DNA from: Patella vulgata
Lineage: Eukaryota; Mollusca; Gastropoda; Patellidae
Direction of reading: 5' to 3'
DNA length: 64,000 nucleotides
Assembly: GCF_932274485.2 (NCBI RefSeq)
Contig: NC_065881.2
Coordinates: 82,462,702 to 82,526,701 of the forward strand
Positions within the stretch are counted from its first letter, which is position 1. Each line of letters starts with the position of its first letter. The notes under the pieces are model-generated. The model did no database searches, was not told where the DNA came from, and saw only the letters and a list, made by a program, of their open reading frames with translations. Of this stretch, positions 40,770 to 51,920 are shown in pieces. The position numbers and the translations under genes are program-made.

Positions 40770-41140
40770 GTTTCTAGTTTATATAATTTGTTTGTAGATT
40801 AAATAATTTGTTTATAGTTTAAATAATTTGTTTGTAGATTAAATAATTTGTTTGTATTTAATTTTTTTGTATTTCAAATACTTTGTATTTTATATTTTCA
40901 ATTTTTTATCTTATTTTATATTTTCAATTTCTTATCTTAAATACTTTGTATTTTAAATAATTTGTTTGTATTTTAAATAATTTGTTTGTATTTTAAATAA
41001 TATGGTTGTAGTTTAAATAATTTGGTTGTACATTATTTTGAATAATTTGTATTTTCAATAATATGTATTTTGTATTTTCAATCTTTTGTATTTTATGGTT
41101 TATATTTTAAATACTTTGTATTTTGTAATTTAAATAATTT
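40770..41140. repeat. AT-rich degenerate tandem repeat
   Basis: Repeats of TTTAAATAATTTGTTTGTA and TTGTATTTTAAATA, about 20 bp units. Confidence 0.7.
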
Positions 41141-41183
41141 AATTTGTTCAGAAAATCCTATAAATAATATGGAATACTTACAG

Positions 41184-41292
41184 GGGTAAATCTAAGTATA
41201 ACTGACCCATTTAGAGTACAAATTTTATTCATGAAAACCGGGGTTGTAAAGACGTCGTTGAACTTGTTTTGGAATGTCATTTGCAAAACATG
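41184..41292 (+). CDS. Possible orphan internal exon
   Basis: A 109 bp stretch lies between TTACAG and ATG|GTAAGT, open in one frame (VNLSITDPFRVQILF...LNLFWNVICKT). The minus strand is also open (MTFQNKFNDVFTTPVFMNKI...) with a CCT|GTAAGT donor. Neither product is recognised and no partner exon was found, so strand and reality are open. Confidence 0.25.
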
Positions 41293-41606
41293 GTAAGTAA
41301 TCTACTGTCATTTTAATCATTTTTAATAAAATTTCTTTAATATACTTGTCAGATTATCAGATATGAATATCACAATAAATCATGTTTGAAATGACATATG
41401 TTGTTAAAAAATTTAACACTTCAGTGCAATTAGTGTAGACCAACCCATGTCTATCGTTGATCGTACACTATTGTTACCGCACGCTTGTCATAGATATACG
41501 TCATATTGTGTTACTAATAATAGAATTATATTTAAATAACCCACTCTCTACCTGTCGTGTAGTCATCATTTCATTCTTACCTTGCACGAGGGCACACACC
41601 AACTTT

Positions 41607-41611
<5 letters not shown>

Positions 41612-41646
<35 letters not shown>

Positions 41647-41767
41647 GGGTCATAGCTCATACGAAGATATTATTTTCCGAAAGTAGTCCGAGAGAGAGAG
41701 AGAGAGGGTGGGGCGGAGAGGTTACTGGTGTATCAGGTGAAATCTACTATGCTAGTCAGCCAAAAAC

Positions 41768-41804
<37 letters not shown>
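41612..41804. repeat. GA microsatellites
   Basis: Three (GA)n tracts at 41613-41640, 41690-41706 and 41769-41801, like the GA tails of SINE-A but without its body. Confidence 0.7.
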
Positions 41805-41899
41805 ATCAACACATGTTTGTCAGCTCAATCATAGGTATTACTTAAATGGGTCAAACATATTATTATTGTTTTCTGAGAGTAGTCCGAGAAGTGTCCCCG

Positions 41900-42400
41900 G
41901 CATCTTCCAAAAGGGTTCACTTTTGTCAGGACGTAGGAACTGCCAAGGAACATTGTTTAGTCATTCGGGTGATACGAAATAACGGAGGTCCCGTGTCAAT
42001 GTGGGTGTGCACGTAAAATCAACCCCCTGACAAGAAGCATTCGTAGAAGTACATGTATAAGCGTAAAGTTTCCCCCATTGCACACTGCATGGTGTATGGC
42101 GATCTCTGTTAGCACCCTCATTGCACACTGCATGGTGTATGGCGGTCTCTGTTAGCACCCTCATTGCACACTGCATGGTGTATGGCGATCTCTGTTAGCA
42201 CTCTCATTGCACACTGCATGGTGTATGGCGGTCTCTGTTAGCACCCTCATTGCACACTGCATGGTGTATGGCGGTCTCTGTTAGCACCCTCATTGCACAC
42301 TGCATGGTGTATGGCGGTCTCTGTTAGTACCCTCATTGCACACCGCATGGTGTATGGCGGTCTCTGTTAGTACCCCGGTTGTTGAAGAAAAGTAAGACGT
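41900..42400 (+). repeat. SINE-B with a 43 bp internal minisatellite
   Basis: At 42070-42376 seven near-identical 43 bp units (CATTGCACACTGCATGGTGT + ATGGCGGTCTCTGTTAGCACCCT) expand the SINE-B 3' segment CATAGCACACTGTATGGCG. Confidence 0.87.
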
Positions 42401-42465
42401 AATTTAATACCTTGGCAGTTTTCCTCAAATTTGAACACGTCAAACTGTATAGTCAAATTGCGTTC

Positions 42466-42803
42466 AAATGAAATTAAATGGGGTTTAATGTCCTACTGTT
42501 AATGAAGATGGGCATAGGCCATACAGTGTGCTATGAGGGAAATTTTGCCCTACTTTTATATCAAATTCCACATCCAAGGAATCTTTTACGTGCCCGCCAA
42601 TGAGTACACGGGACATCGGGTTTTCGTCCCATCCGAGCGACTTGATAGCTGTCCTTGTCGGGCCATCCGCCCTGCATCACTGACAAGGGGAAACCATGCA
42701 CGCCGGAAAATCCCAATAAATTTCTTGGTCAACAATGTGATCAAACCCGCGTCCCCCAGACTAGCGAGCCAGCGTCTTACTCACTTAGCCACCGTAGCTT
42801 CCA
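42466..42803 (-). repeat. SINE-B copy
   Basis: Antisense, near full length, with small internal gaps. Confidence 0.82.
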
Positions 42804-42925
42804 AATTACGTTCAAGCGAAGCCATTGTCTCTTTTATGTCTAACATACACTGTAAAAAATTATCCATTTTGCTGTGGTCAATTTCCGTAGTGTTCAACTC
42901 TTTTTTTCTGTTAATCGATGTTTGT

Positions 42926-43112
42926 TTTTTTTTTAGAAAATGTGTTAAAAGTGTGAATTATTTTTATGGAATATTCAGTATTAAATAGATAATGTCCGTG
43001 CAATTTACGGATGAAATGGTTTTTTTTTTAGAAAATGTGTTAAAAGTGTGAATTATTTTTATGGAATATTCAGTATTAAATAGATAATGTCCGTGCAATT
43101 TACGGATGAAAT
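42926..43112. repeat. Tandem pair, about 92 bp unit
   Basis: AGAAAATGTGTTAAAAGTGT to GTGCAATTTACGGATGAAATG occurs twice with no visible change. Confidence 0.85.
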
Positions 43113-43325
43113 GTTTTATTCCATTCTATTATGAACTTAATACTGTTATTTACGGAATAAACGGCGGAATGACCAGGAATTTACGGATTATTTCTGTTTG
43201 TATATGCGCAGTTCGGTCGGAGAATCTTCCATTTTGAATTGAATTTGAGAAGTTGCACACGATGCACACATGTTACAATGTAATGTGTTTTATTTTGTAT
43301 CTTATTTCTATTGTTTACCCGTTTA

Positions 43326-43327
43326 AC

Positions 43328-43359
<32 letters not shown>

Positions 43360-43640
43360 GGAGAGAGAGAGTGAAATGGGGTTTAACGTCCACTCGACAC
43401 AAACTAGGTTATTTCGGCGGGACTAACATATGGTTCAATTTTATTTCAATTATTCGCTTGCGCGTAGGGGTCTTTAGCAGTGGGAGGAAACCTGAGGACC
43501 CGGAGAAAACTCACGAGGATGGACAGGTGACCCTACTTCTTGTCACGTACAACCGGGGAATCAAAATAACGCCAGTTGACTCCATGACAGACCTTATGAT
43601 ACAGCGCGCACGTGCTAACCATTTGGCCATCCATCCCACC
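43326..43640 (-). repeat. SINE-A copy with long GA tail
   Basis: A GA run of about 50 bases then complete antisense SINE-A to GGCCATCCATCCC. Confidence 0.83.
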
Positions 43641-43746
43641 AACCCGTTTAACAATGTATCCAGGTTCACTTACTTATCACATATAATATTTCCACATATT
43701 TAATAGTTCCACCAGCTCAGGATCGACGAAATATTCCCCACTGATA

Positions 43747-44116
43747 CAATCTGATTAAAACACAGATCCTATTTCGTTTCGTTTTTTATAGTTCAAAATT
43801 TCGTTTTACTTGTCTTCACTAGACTAGGATCTGGAAGAGTTGCTATATAACAGGCGTTCTAGTTGATGTGAGGAATTAGCTAATGAAACGGTCTGTTACA
43901 GTGAGTTCTTGGCATGCTCTGCACGGAACTGTGGGTAAACCCCTAGAAACGTCAACGATGGTTGATTCATCAATGGCTGACGTCATAGGGTCAAAAGCCG
44001 CTCGTATGTTCCCTGACGCGACCTTCCACTACAACTGGCCAGATCTTCATGTAGTGTAGGCTAACGAAAGTATATAAAAACGAAACGAAATATAGATCTG
44101 TCGTTTAATCAGATTG
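43747..44116. mobile_element. CAATCTG-TIR MITE, copy 3
   Basis: CAATCTGATTAAAACACAGA at left and, reversed, CAATCTGATTAAACGACAGA at right, 370 bp. No matching target duplication remains. Confidence 0.78.
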
Positions 44117-44654
44117 GAGACAGCGAAGAGTTAAATGTCTCTTATTCAAACGGTAATATTTATATTGTTTTTTTTTGTCTTAATAAAATTGTTATTAATG
44201 GGGCTTTTTTGTGGTTTATGGATTTTGAAATATGTTTTAAAAACAGGGAAGATGTTCTGGAAACAAAAATTACCAGGATATCTTTTTTCTGTATTTGAAA
44301 ATGAAATTTATGTTAATTGAAGGAATTTCTGTAAATTACAGGAAAAACAATTTTCCTGGTAATTTTTCTTTGCAATTTTTCCTGGTAATGTTTGCTACAG
44401 ATTACAATGTGTGATAATTATAAAAAAAAAATTTATAAAAAATTACAAAACACATACGTACCTTCATTATTTTTTAGATTTTATTTTCAAATATCCACCG
44501 AAATCGTTTTAATCTTCTTTTCTTTCCAAATTATTCAATCTTTCGAAAAGAAATAAAAAAATAAAATCTATATTATTGTGATCCCCTCAAAATTTTATGG
44601 AAAGTGGTATCAAGTGGTCTAAAAATAATAAATACAGTTCTTACAATAATATAA

Positions 44655-44912
44655 GGCGTGGTTCTCCCTTGTCAGTGATGCAGGACAGAGGGCCTGACAA
44701 GGACAGCTGTTTAGTCATTCGGATGAGACGAATAACCGAGGCCCCGTGTACACATTGGCGTGCACGTAAAAGATCCCTTGACAGTTGAAATTCGATATAC
44801 GAGTAGGCCGTAGTGCCGCTGTCCGGGCATGACGTATGCCGTATGTCCGTCTTCATTAGCCCAGTTCGGAGCAAAACAGTAGGACGTTAAACCCCATTTC
44901 ATTTCATTCATT
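44655..44912 (+). repeat. 5'-truncated SINE-B
   Basis: GGCGTGGTTCTCCCTTGTCA to CCCCATTTCATTTCATT. Confidence 0.82.
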
Positions 44913-44919
44913 TACAATA

Positions 44920-45197
44920 GGGGGGTTGGATGGCTGAATGGTTAGCGTGTGCGCGCTGTATCATAAAGTCTGTCATTGAGTCCACTGGCGTGGTTTCGAT
45001 TCCCCGTTTGTACGTGACAAGGAGTAGGGTCGCCTGTCCAACCTCGTGGGTTTTCTCCGGGTCCCCCGGTTTCCTCTCACTGCTAAAGACCCCTACACGC
45101 AAGCGAATTATTTAAATAAAATCAAACCATATGTTAGTCCCGCCGAAATGACCGAGTTTGTGTCGAGTGGACGTTAAACCCCATTTCTCTCTCTCAT
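44920..45197 (+). repeat. SINE-A, full length
   Basis: Head GGGGTTGGATGGCTGAATGG, B-box-like GGTTTCGATTCCC, core, and CT tail. About 10 bases after a SINE-B, with CATTTACAATA repeated on both sides. Confidence 0.87.
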
Positions 45198-45289
45198 TTA
45201 CAATAATATATTATATTCACACGATGTTGACAAGATTTCACTGGTCTTTAGCAAACATACAACTTACAAATGTCAAAACATCGTGTTTA

Positions 45290-46105
45290 TAAATGAAATG
45301 AAATGAAATGGGTTTTTAACGTCCTACTGTTTTGCTCCGAACTGGGCTAATGAAGACGGACATACGCCACATATTGTGCTATGACAGCGGCACTACGGCC
45401 TACTCTTATATCGAATTCCAACTGTCAAGGGATATTTTACGTGCACGGCAATGTGTACACAGGTCCTCGGTTTTTCGTACCATCCGAACGACTAATGGAG
45501 TCGTGTCAAAACAATGCTGTGAGAAATGGGGTACAGCGTCCACTTGAAATGAAATTTACATCCAACTGATCTGCTCCAACTGGGCTAATGAAGTCGGGCA
45601 TATGCCATAAAGTGTGCTGTGGCCTACTCTTATATCAAATTCCAACTGCAAAGGAATCTTTTACGTGCATGCCAATGTATAGCCTACATGGGACATCAGA
45701 TTTTCATCCTATCTGAATGACTATACTTTTTGTAAATACATGTTGTAAGTACAAGTTTTGTAAATACATGTTGTAAGTACAAGTTTTGTAAATACATGTT
45801 GTAAATACATGTACATGTTGTAAATACACATTGTAAATACATGTTGTAAATACTACAAAAATTTAACCAAACCTTTAACATAGAATGCAGAACATCTTTA
45901 GCAGCTTGAATCAAATGATCACCATTTTGTTTATTGGTGACATCTGCTTGGTATTTCTGTGAAGCTATTTTTAAATCTGAACCAGCTAAATCTAAACTTT
46001 CACGCCAATGTGTACACGAGACCTCGGTTTTTCGTCTCATCCGAATGACTAGACAACTGTCCTTGTCAGACCCTCTGTTCTGCATCACTGACAAGGGTGA
46101 ATCGT
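45290..46105 (-). repeat. SINE-B split by a copied segment from the vinculin-like gene
   Basis: SINE-B parts lie at 45290-45440 and 46001-46105. Between them is a near-identical copy of about 12250-12841. Confidence 0.85.
45873..46003 (-). pseudogene. Dispersed copy of vinculin-like exon 3 (truncated)
   Basis: 131 bases identical to exon 3 (12711-12841) with its donor side and the neighbouring TGTAAATACATG minisatellite. The copy stops inside the exon at AACTTTCAC, where SINE-B sequence (GCCAATGTGTACACG) takes over. The acceptor side is absent, so it cannot be spliced as in the parent. Perfect identity implies a recent event. Confidence 0.88.
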
Positions 46106-46439
46106 GTGTATAATACAGTGTTGTTATCCATTGAACTATGTTATATTATGTTCATTCGCGAAATGACATTCAAAGATTATATTACAGCAATAGTTGTCTC
46201 CATGTACGTGACAGTATTCAATAGCTGTCTCTATGTACGTGACAGTATTTATTTCAACCGAGAGAAAAATATTAAAATATAATTTACATGTAATCCTAAA
46301 ATTAATGAACAATTGGTATATAATCAAATTCCTTACCATAATAATTGTCTCCAAGTACTTGACGTAGGTATTTCTCTAAATAGTACACGTTTTATCCCAA
46401 CAATTTATTTACAAATCGCTAATATTCCATTTGGGTTGA

Positions 46440-46720
46440 ATTGGGTTTTGTGCCGCCTTCATGTCCATATCCGAGAGTATATTTGGTATATGTCCTCCCG
46501 GTTATAAGTTCCAATACTGAAGTTTATCCGAGAATATATTCGGTGTGTTATAAATTCCAATACTGAAGTTTATCCGAGAATATATTCGGTGTGTGATAAG
46601 TTCCAATACTGAAGTTTATCTTAGAATATATTCCTTATGCGTCATCTTGATTATAAATTCTAAAGCTGAATTTTATCCTAAATATATTTGGTATGTGTTC
46701 GCCAGGTTATAAATAAACTA
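46440..46720. repeat. Tandem repeat, about 52 bp unit
   Basis: About four units of AAGTTCCAATACTGAAGTTT + ATCCGAGAATATATTCGGTGTG, decaying to the right. Confidence 0.78.
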
Positions 46721-47079
46721 GACGAATAAATTTGATTAACTGAACGTTTTGATCAATTACATCTCAGTAAACCAAAGACAAAAAGGATTGAAATATTTTT
46801 GCCTGGGGGAATTACTGATATTTTCAGCGACAACATTGGTAGTTTTCAAGTGACAGTTTTCTTTTTAAAAATGAAAAATTAAGGTGCAACGGTTATATGT
46901 ATATTAATACAAATGTGTACTGTTGCGTTGAACCTAAATATGTCTAATCTGTTCATGTCATTGTTCTGTCTGTGGATTTTTAAGCAGTTTTCCTGCAACT
47001 CCATTAATCTGTATGAAAATATCAAGCATCGTGGACCCCGCCCCTCCCTCTCTCTCTCCTGAAAAATAAAGGTAGTCAA

Positions 47080-47570
47080 ACGCAATGCACTGTGTATGAA
47101 GGGAATTTGGCCAGGACAGCGGCATTTCGGCCTACATCTAGACACAGTTCCTATAGGCCGTCTATCCTGCACCCCTGACAAAGTGGAAACAAAGCTGAGG
47201 AACTCCCTCGTCTAACACCGAGATCGAACCCGGGAATGAAATGAAATGAAATAGATCTACTTTTCTGCTCCTACTGGGCTGATGAAGACGGGCTTATGCC
47301 ATACAATATGCTATAGATGAGGTACATTTGGCCTGGACAACGGCACTAAGGCCTACTCTTGTCTCGAAGGTATCTGCCAAGGTATCATTTAAGTGCACGC
47401 CAATGTGTACACGGAACCTCGGGTTTTCCACCCATCCCCCGCCCTACACCACTGACAAGGGAAACTACGCCGAAAAATCCCGATGAACTTCCTCAATCAA
47501 CACCTGGAACGAACGCGCAACCTCAAGGAATAGCGCGTCAGCGTCTACCAACTTATCCACCGTGGCTCCC
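47080..47570 (-). repeat. Two diverged SINE-B copies in a row
   Basis: A partial copy (about 47080-47235) is followed by a second one (47238-47570) with a deleted middle and head CTTATCCACCGTGGCTCCC. Confidence 0.72.
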
Positions 47571-47571
47571 A

Positions 47572-47850
47572 TCGAGAGAGAGAGAGAGAAATGGGGTTTA
47601 ACGTCCACTCGACACAAACTAGGTCATTTCGGGACTAACATACGGTTTAATTTTATTTACATAATTCGCTTGCGCGTAGGGGTCTTTAGCAGTGGGAGGA
47701 CCCGGAGAAAACCCACGAGGTTGGACAGGCGACCCTACTCCTTGCCACGTACAACCGGGGATTCGAAACCACGCCAGTCGACTCAATGACAGACAGTATG
47801 ATACAGCGCGCGCACGCTAACCATTCAGCCATCCACCCCCCCCCCCCCCC
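47572..47850 (-). repeat. SINE-A, full length
   Basis: GA tail to head CAGCCATCCACC, then a run of C. Confidence 0.82.
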
Positions 47851-48140
47851 CAGGCTCCCATCGAACCCCGGGCCTCCTGGATACTACATACCGAGACTGA
47901 GCCCTACTCTATAAGTCACCACGGATCCACATACATATATAATACAATGATTTAAAAGTCATAACGCTTGTGTGCTCGAGGCCAGGGTGCGGGTATACAA
48001 GTTTTAGAAAGCACAGCATTACTATTTTTTTCACATGCGATAACGATCTATTTTTTACCTAGGGACCAGTCATTGTAAGTTAATTTCGATATCTTGTTAA
48101 TCAAATCTTCAAGGCAAATTACTGTAACGGAAATAGCCGA

Positions 48141-48172
48141 GGTTGACCTGAATGTCTTGGTCGAAACGTCTG
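48141..48172 (+). ncRNA. Hammerhead-like motif, weak
   Basis: CCTGAATGTCTTGGTCGAAACG resembles the CTGA...TCGAAAC stretch of Penelope-type hammerhead motifs, but the core is imperfect. Confidence 0.2.
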
Positions 48173-48224
48173 TCCCTCCTCTTATAGGAGTGAAAGGACG
48201 TACGTATAGCTCTATTATTTGGAA

Positions 48225-48553
48225 ATGAAATGAAATGAAATGGGGTTTAACGTCCTACTGTTCTGCTCCTATGCTGGGCTAATGAAGACGGGCATACGCC
48301 ATACAGTGTGCTATGAGGGAAATTTTGCCCGGGCAGCGGCACTATCGCCTACTCTTATATCGATTTCCAACTGCCAAGGGATCTTTTACGTGCATTCCAG
48401 TGTATACACGGGACCTCGGTTTTTCGTCTCATCCGAAGGACTAGACAGCTGTCCTTGTCAGGCCCTCCGTCCTGCATCACTGACAAGGGGGAACCACGCC
48501 GGAAAATCTGGATGAACTTTCTCGGCCAATGCAGGGATCGAACACCCGACTTT
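48225..48553 (-). repeat. SINE-B lacking its head
   Basis: Very well kept body. It stops at GATCGAACACCCGAC and runs straight into a MITE. Confidence 0.85.
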
Positions 48554-48555
48554 CA

Positions 48556-48934
48556 GAGCTAAATCTGCCTATTGTAGGTCTTTCTTTAGGCCTGAAATGT
48601 TATATAAATTATTAATTAGACATTAATTAACGTATCCAGACCATAATCAACTCTCGATGTCAACGCTAGCCTGCGATATTTGTTAGATTATGATCCGATT
48701 TGCTACATAACTTTCTTTCTTGATTTAACGATTAAATGGATAATCGAGACTATGATTTTTGTCTTACCGACTTTCGTAATGATGACCGAGGCTATGCGGA
48801 ACTTTCGATCGCTTATTTCTCGGTTCATAGTAAATCAATTTGACTGAAACTTTTAGCAAATTGTCTTTACATTATCTAGTTTTTAACTATTATAGTGAGA
48901 ACTGTCAGCTCTTCATCTAATCTCCCATAATGTA
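48556..48934. mobile_element. TTAA-type MITE copy
   Basis: AGAGCTAAATCTGCCTATTG to CCCATAATGTATCTTTAA. The outermost left end was lost at the SINE-B junction. Confidence 0.75.
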
Positions 48935-49037
48935 TCTTTAATGTAATACGAGTGTAGATAAACTAATTTATATCCACTTTATGGGGTTGTATACAGGTCA
49001 CAATTCTATGGAATACAATTACTGCTTTTTACTGAGC

Positions 49038-49073
49038 GACGTTTCGACTAGGCTTCTCTAGTCATTATCAAGC
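49038..49073 (-). ncRNA. Decayed hammerhead-ribozyme-like motif
   Basis: The minus strand reads TTGATAATGACTAG, AGAAGC, CTAGTC, GAAACGTC. This is the hammerhead order CUGAUGA - stem II - GAAAC, with a perfect 6 bp stem (GACTAG/CTAGTC) but two changes in the CUGAUGA box. Such motifs mark Penelope-like retroelements. No reverse transcriptase is seen nearby. Probably inactive. Confidence 0.42.
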
Positions 49074-49079
49074 TATGAT

Positions 49080-49650
49080 AAAAAAAATGAAAATATGACA
49101 GGACAATATATACATGTACACAACAATGCTTAGTTAATGCTGACAAACCAGGGATCTAACTTAATGACGTGTACCTAATGGTAATCTGATTTAATTAAAC
49201 GCTAATAAGTAATAATACCAATTAACCTAAAAATTGACTAATTGATTAATGGATAAGTTGTTGTGGAGTATACACAATGATTAGTGGGTTTTAATAATAC
49301 AAACGTTGAAAGAAAATGAAAATTGATGAAATGTTATCAACGACCCCTTTCACTGAAATAAACACAAATGATAAAAGAAATGATTGTTGTGGAGTATTTA
49401 CAACGATTTGATGAGGTTTCGATAATGACAACATCCCAAGAAGATGAGATTTGATTGGTGTTATGACAAAAATAATTATTGTAATTTAATGCACTCAATA
49501 GTTCTAACCCTGCCTTTCTTCATCACTATAACACCCAGTGAAGTACCACTCAATATTTTAAATTGTCAGCCTTCAGGGGACTATTGATAATTAGTGCAGT
49601 CATTGTTCTATAGGTTTTTCGTATATCAGTAGAATCACTCGCATCATCAT
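49080..49650. other. Gene-free AT-rich stretch
   Basis: Diverged internal repeats (TTGTTGTGGAGTAT...ACAA at 49259 and 49384). May be the rest of the element that carries the hammerhead-like motif. Confidence 0.4.
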
Positions 49651-49702
49651 GCACATATCAATTATTTTTGTAGCGGTTTTATATACCTGCTGGGGTGGGG
49701 GG

Positions 49703-49958
49703 TGGGGTTGGATGGCCCAATGGTTAGCACGTGCGCGCTGTATCATACGGTCTGCCATTGAGTCAACTGGCGGGGTTTCGATTCCCCGGTTGTACATGAC
49801 AAGAAGAAGGGTCGCCAGTCCAACCTCGTAGATTCCCCCGGATCCTCCGGCTTCCTCCCACTCCCAATAAAATTAAACCATATGTTAGTCCCGAAATTAC
49901 CTAGTTTCTGTCGAGTGGAAGTTAAACCTCATTCCTCTCTCTCTCTCTCTATATATAT
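49703..49958 (+). repeat. SINE-A copy
   Basis: Head GGGGTTGGATGGCCCAATGG to CT tail, with a gap after CTTCCTCCCAC. Confidence 0.82.
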
Positions 49959-50091
49959 ACCTGCTGTAAATAAATCCTATATTTACTAAACTGATCTACT
50001 CTTATCACTAAGATAGTGTTACATATTTCAACAGTAAGATAATAATAAATATTGATTATAATGAACAAATACTGAATTCAAATTTGTGATT

Positions 50092-50614
50092 TTAAACATG
50101 CATTATGCAAGAGCTAAATCTGATTATTGCAAGTCTTAATTTAGGCTTCAGATGTTATAGAAATTATAAATTAGATCTTTATTTAAACAACAGGACCAAA
50201 ATCAACTCTGTAGACCCACGGATGGCTCGGCTACAACTCGGATTTAAATAGGATTTCACTAACTGATTAAATCAAATAAGGGGTAACCTGATGAAAATAC
50301 GTCAGTTAGATCGAGTCTAAATGATAGAGTGTACTTAGCGAGGCCGCTATAAAGCGTTTCCGTATGCCATTGAAAACTTTACTTGATAATCGAGGTATGT
50401 AGGTGGAGTTAACGCCTGTCAATCAAACGGTCGGCGAAGGTGAAGACGCATTTCGCTACCATTTTTAGTCAAATATTACAACGATGATAACTATGTTCAG
50501 AATAAAGTAATTTGACTGAATTTTTCAATATATTCTTCTTTCATCATCTACTTTTGAACTGTTATAGCAAGAATGACCAACTCTCTATAAAAATCTCCCA
50601 TAATGTATCTTTAA
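50092..50614. mobile_element. TTAA-type MITE, long copy
   Basis: TTAAACATGCATTATGCAAG to CCCATAATGTATCTTTAA, 523 bp. Confidence 0.78.
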
Positions 50615-50728
50615 TTTACAATATTATAAATAGATAAAACTGATTTAGGAGTTTAGTTGTTTAACTATAGTTAAAGCGATCTAATTTAAAACGGTGGTGG
50701 GGTACGGGAGGGGGGGGGGGGCGGTCTA

Positions 50729-51070
50729 ACATCTGGGTTCCCATCCTTTGGGTCGCCACGCCTTCTGCTCTCGTCAAGCACTTTTCGTGGGCTTTTTTTG
50801 TTCCATCCGTAAACCACTTCCTTTTCATCAAATATGCTCAATTCATATTTGATAAATAGTTCCACGGAGGGCAACAATATCTTAAATCTGACTTACCCCC
50901 CCCCCCCCCCCGCCCCCAAGATAAAAAAAACCCCCAAAACTCTTACGAAAACAATACGTGTTTCGTACCGAAGTTACACGCAATAATGATAATATTTCTT
51001 CGAGGGGTCGCGATCAGATGCTAGTTTCTGGAATAGGGTCGCAACCAAGAAAAAGTTGGGAACCGCATGC
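50729..51070. mobile_element. hAT-like non-autonomous remnant
   Basis: GGGTTCCCATCCTTTGGGTC at left and AAAGTTGGGAACCGCATG at right, the same style of ends as the hAT at 4607. Holds C runs (about 50898). No target duplication found. Confidence 0.55.
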
Positions 51071-51638
51071 TCTAGTTACTAAAGTCTGTCATATAGTGGC
51101 AAGGTTTCCGTAACACATTTGTAGGTAACAACGAGAAGTGAGAACGAAAATTGTCATCTACCCAAACTTTTCTTCGGGTCCTCTGGTTTTCTTCAACAGA
51201 TAAAATATCCCGAAGAGCTAGCGATTATTGAACTAAATAATTTACCCGGTGTAATTTGATATTCTAAAATTATTTTACAATAAAGCCATCTTTGATTTCA
51301 TGGAACAGAAACTGTACCATATGTTTTACTGGTCTATACAGAAAGAGAAAAATATATGTGATAAAAACACCATAAAACATGAAATGTGGTATGTTTGCCC
51401 TTACAGTCGATTCTGAAACGTTTAATTGACAATATTAATAAAAAGTTTTAATAAAAAGTTAAACGTTAAGTATTGTCGATCATATGGCAATGTGGTATTA
51501 ATTAATATATTAATATATTAATAAAAAGTTCTAAAAGAGATTAAAACTGTTTAAGTTTTACCTTTGAAGTAACATCTGGAACGATCATGTGGCAATGTTG
51601 TGGGCGTATCTCTATTTGATCTGGCGTATACAAGAGTC

Positions 51639-51675
<37 letters not shown>

Positions 51676-51714
51676 CAAGCGTGGTAGATGTCCATTTGGA
51701 ACCGTTTTGTTTTA

Positions 51715-51920
51715 AACATTGTATGCAATGTCAGTAGATAAAGGTGCCTTCCAAACCTCGTGGGTTTACTCCGGGTACCCCGGTTTCCCAAAACAAGAAA
51801 GGTGACTGTGCGTGCGCTAAGCGTAATAAAATAAGATAACCAATCTGCGATAAAATATGACAACTTGTCTGCGATATTACCCTCGGTGGAAGCGGACGTT
51901 AAACACTAATAAAAGAAGAA
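51715..51920 (+). repeat. Third SINE-like element (SINE-C), 3' part
   Basis: The core CCTCGTGGGTTTACTCCGGG is shared with SINE-A, but the 3' end is different: CCCTCGGTGGAAGCGGACG then TTAAACACTAATAAAAGAAG. A related 3' end is at about 38225-38280. Confidence 0.65.

Noticed and set aside
42070-42376. Regular repeats that might suggest a CRISPR array
   Set aside because: Units abut with no unique spacers, and they derive from SINE-B.
45696-46094. 132-codon ORF with vinculin-like residues
   Set aside because: It joins SINE-B, a truncated exon copy and a minisatellite. It is a duplication product, not a gene.
32921-50910. Runs of C or G longer than eight (for example 34741, 47837, 50710, 50898)
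   Set aside because: Likely ordinary homopolymers prone to length error in sequencing; no motif meaning seen.
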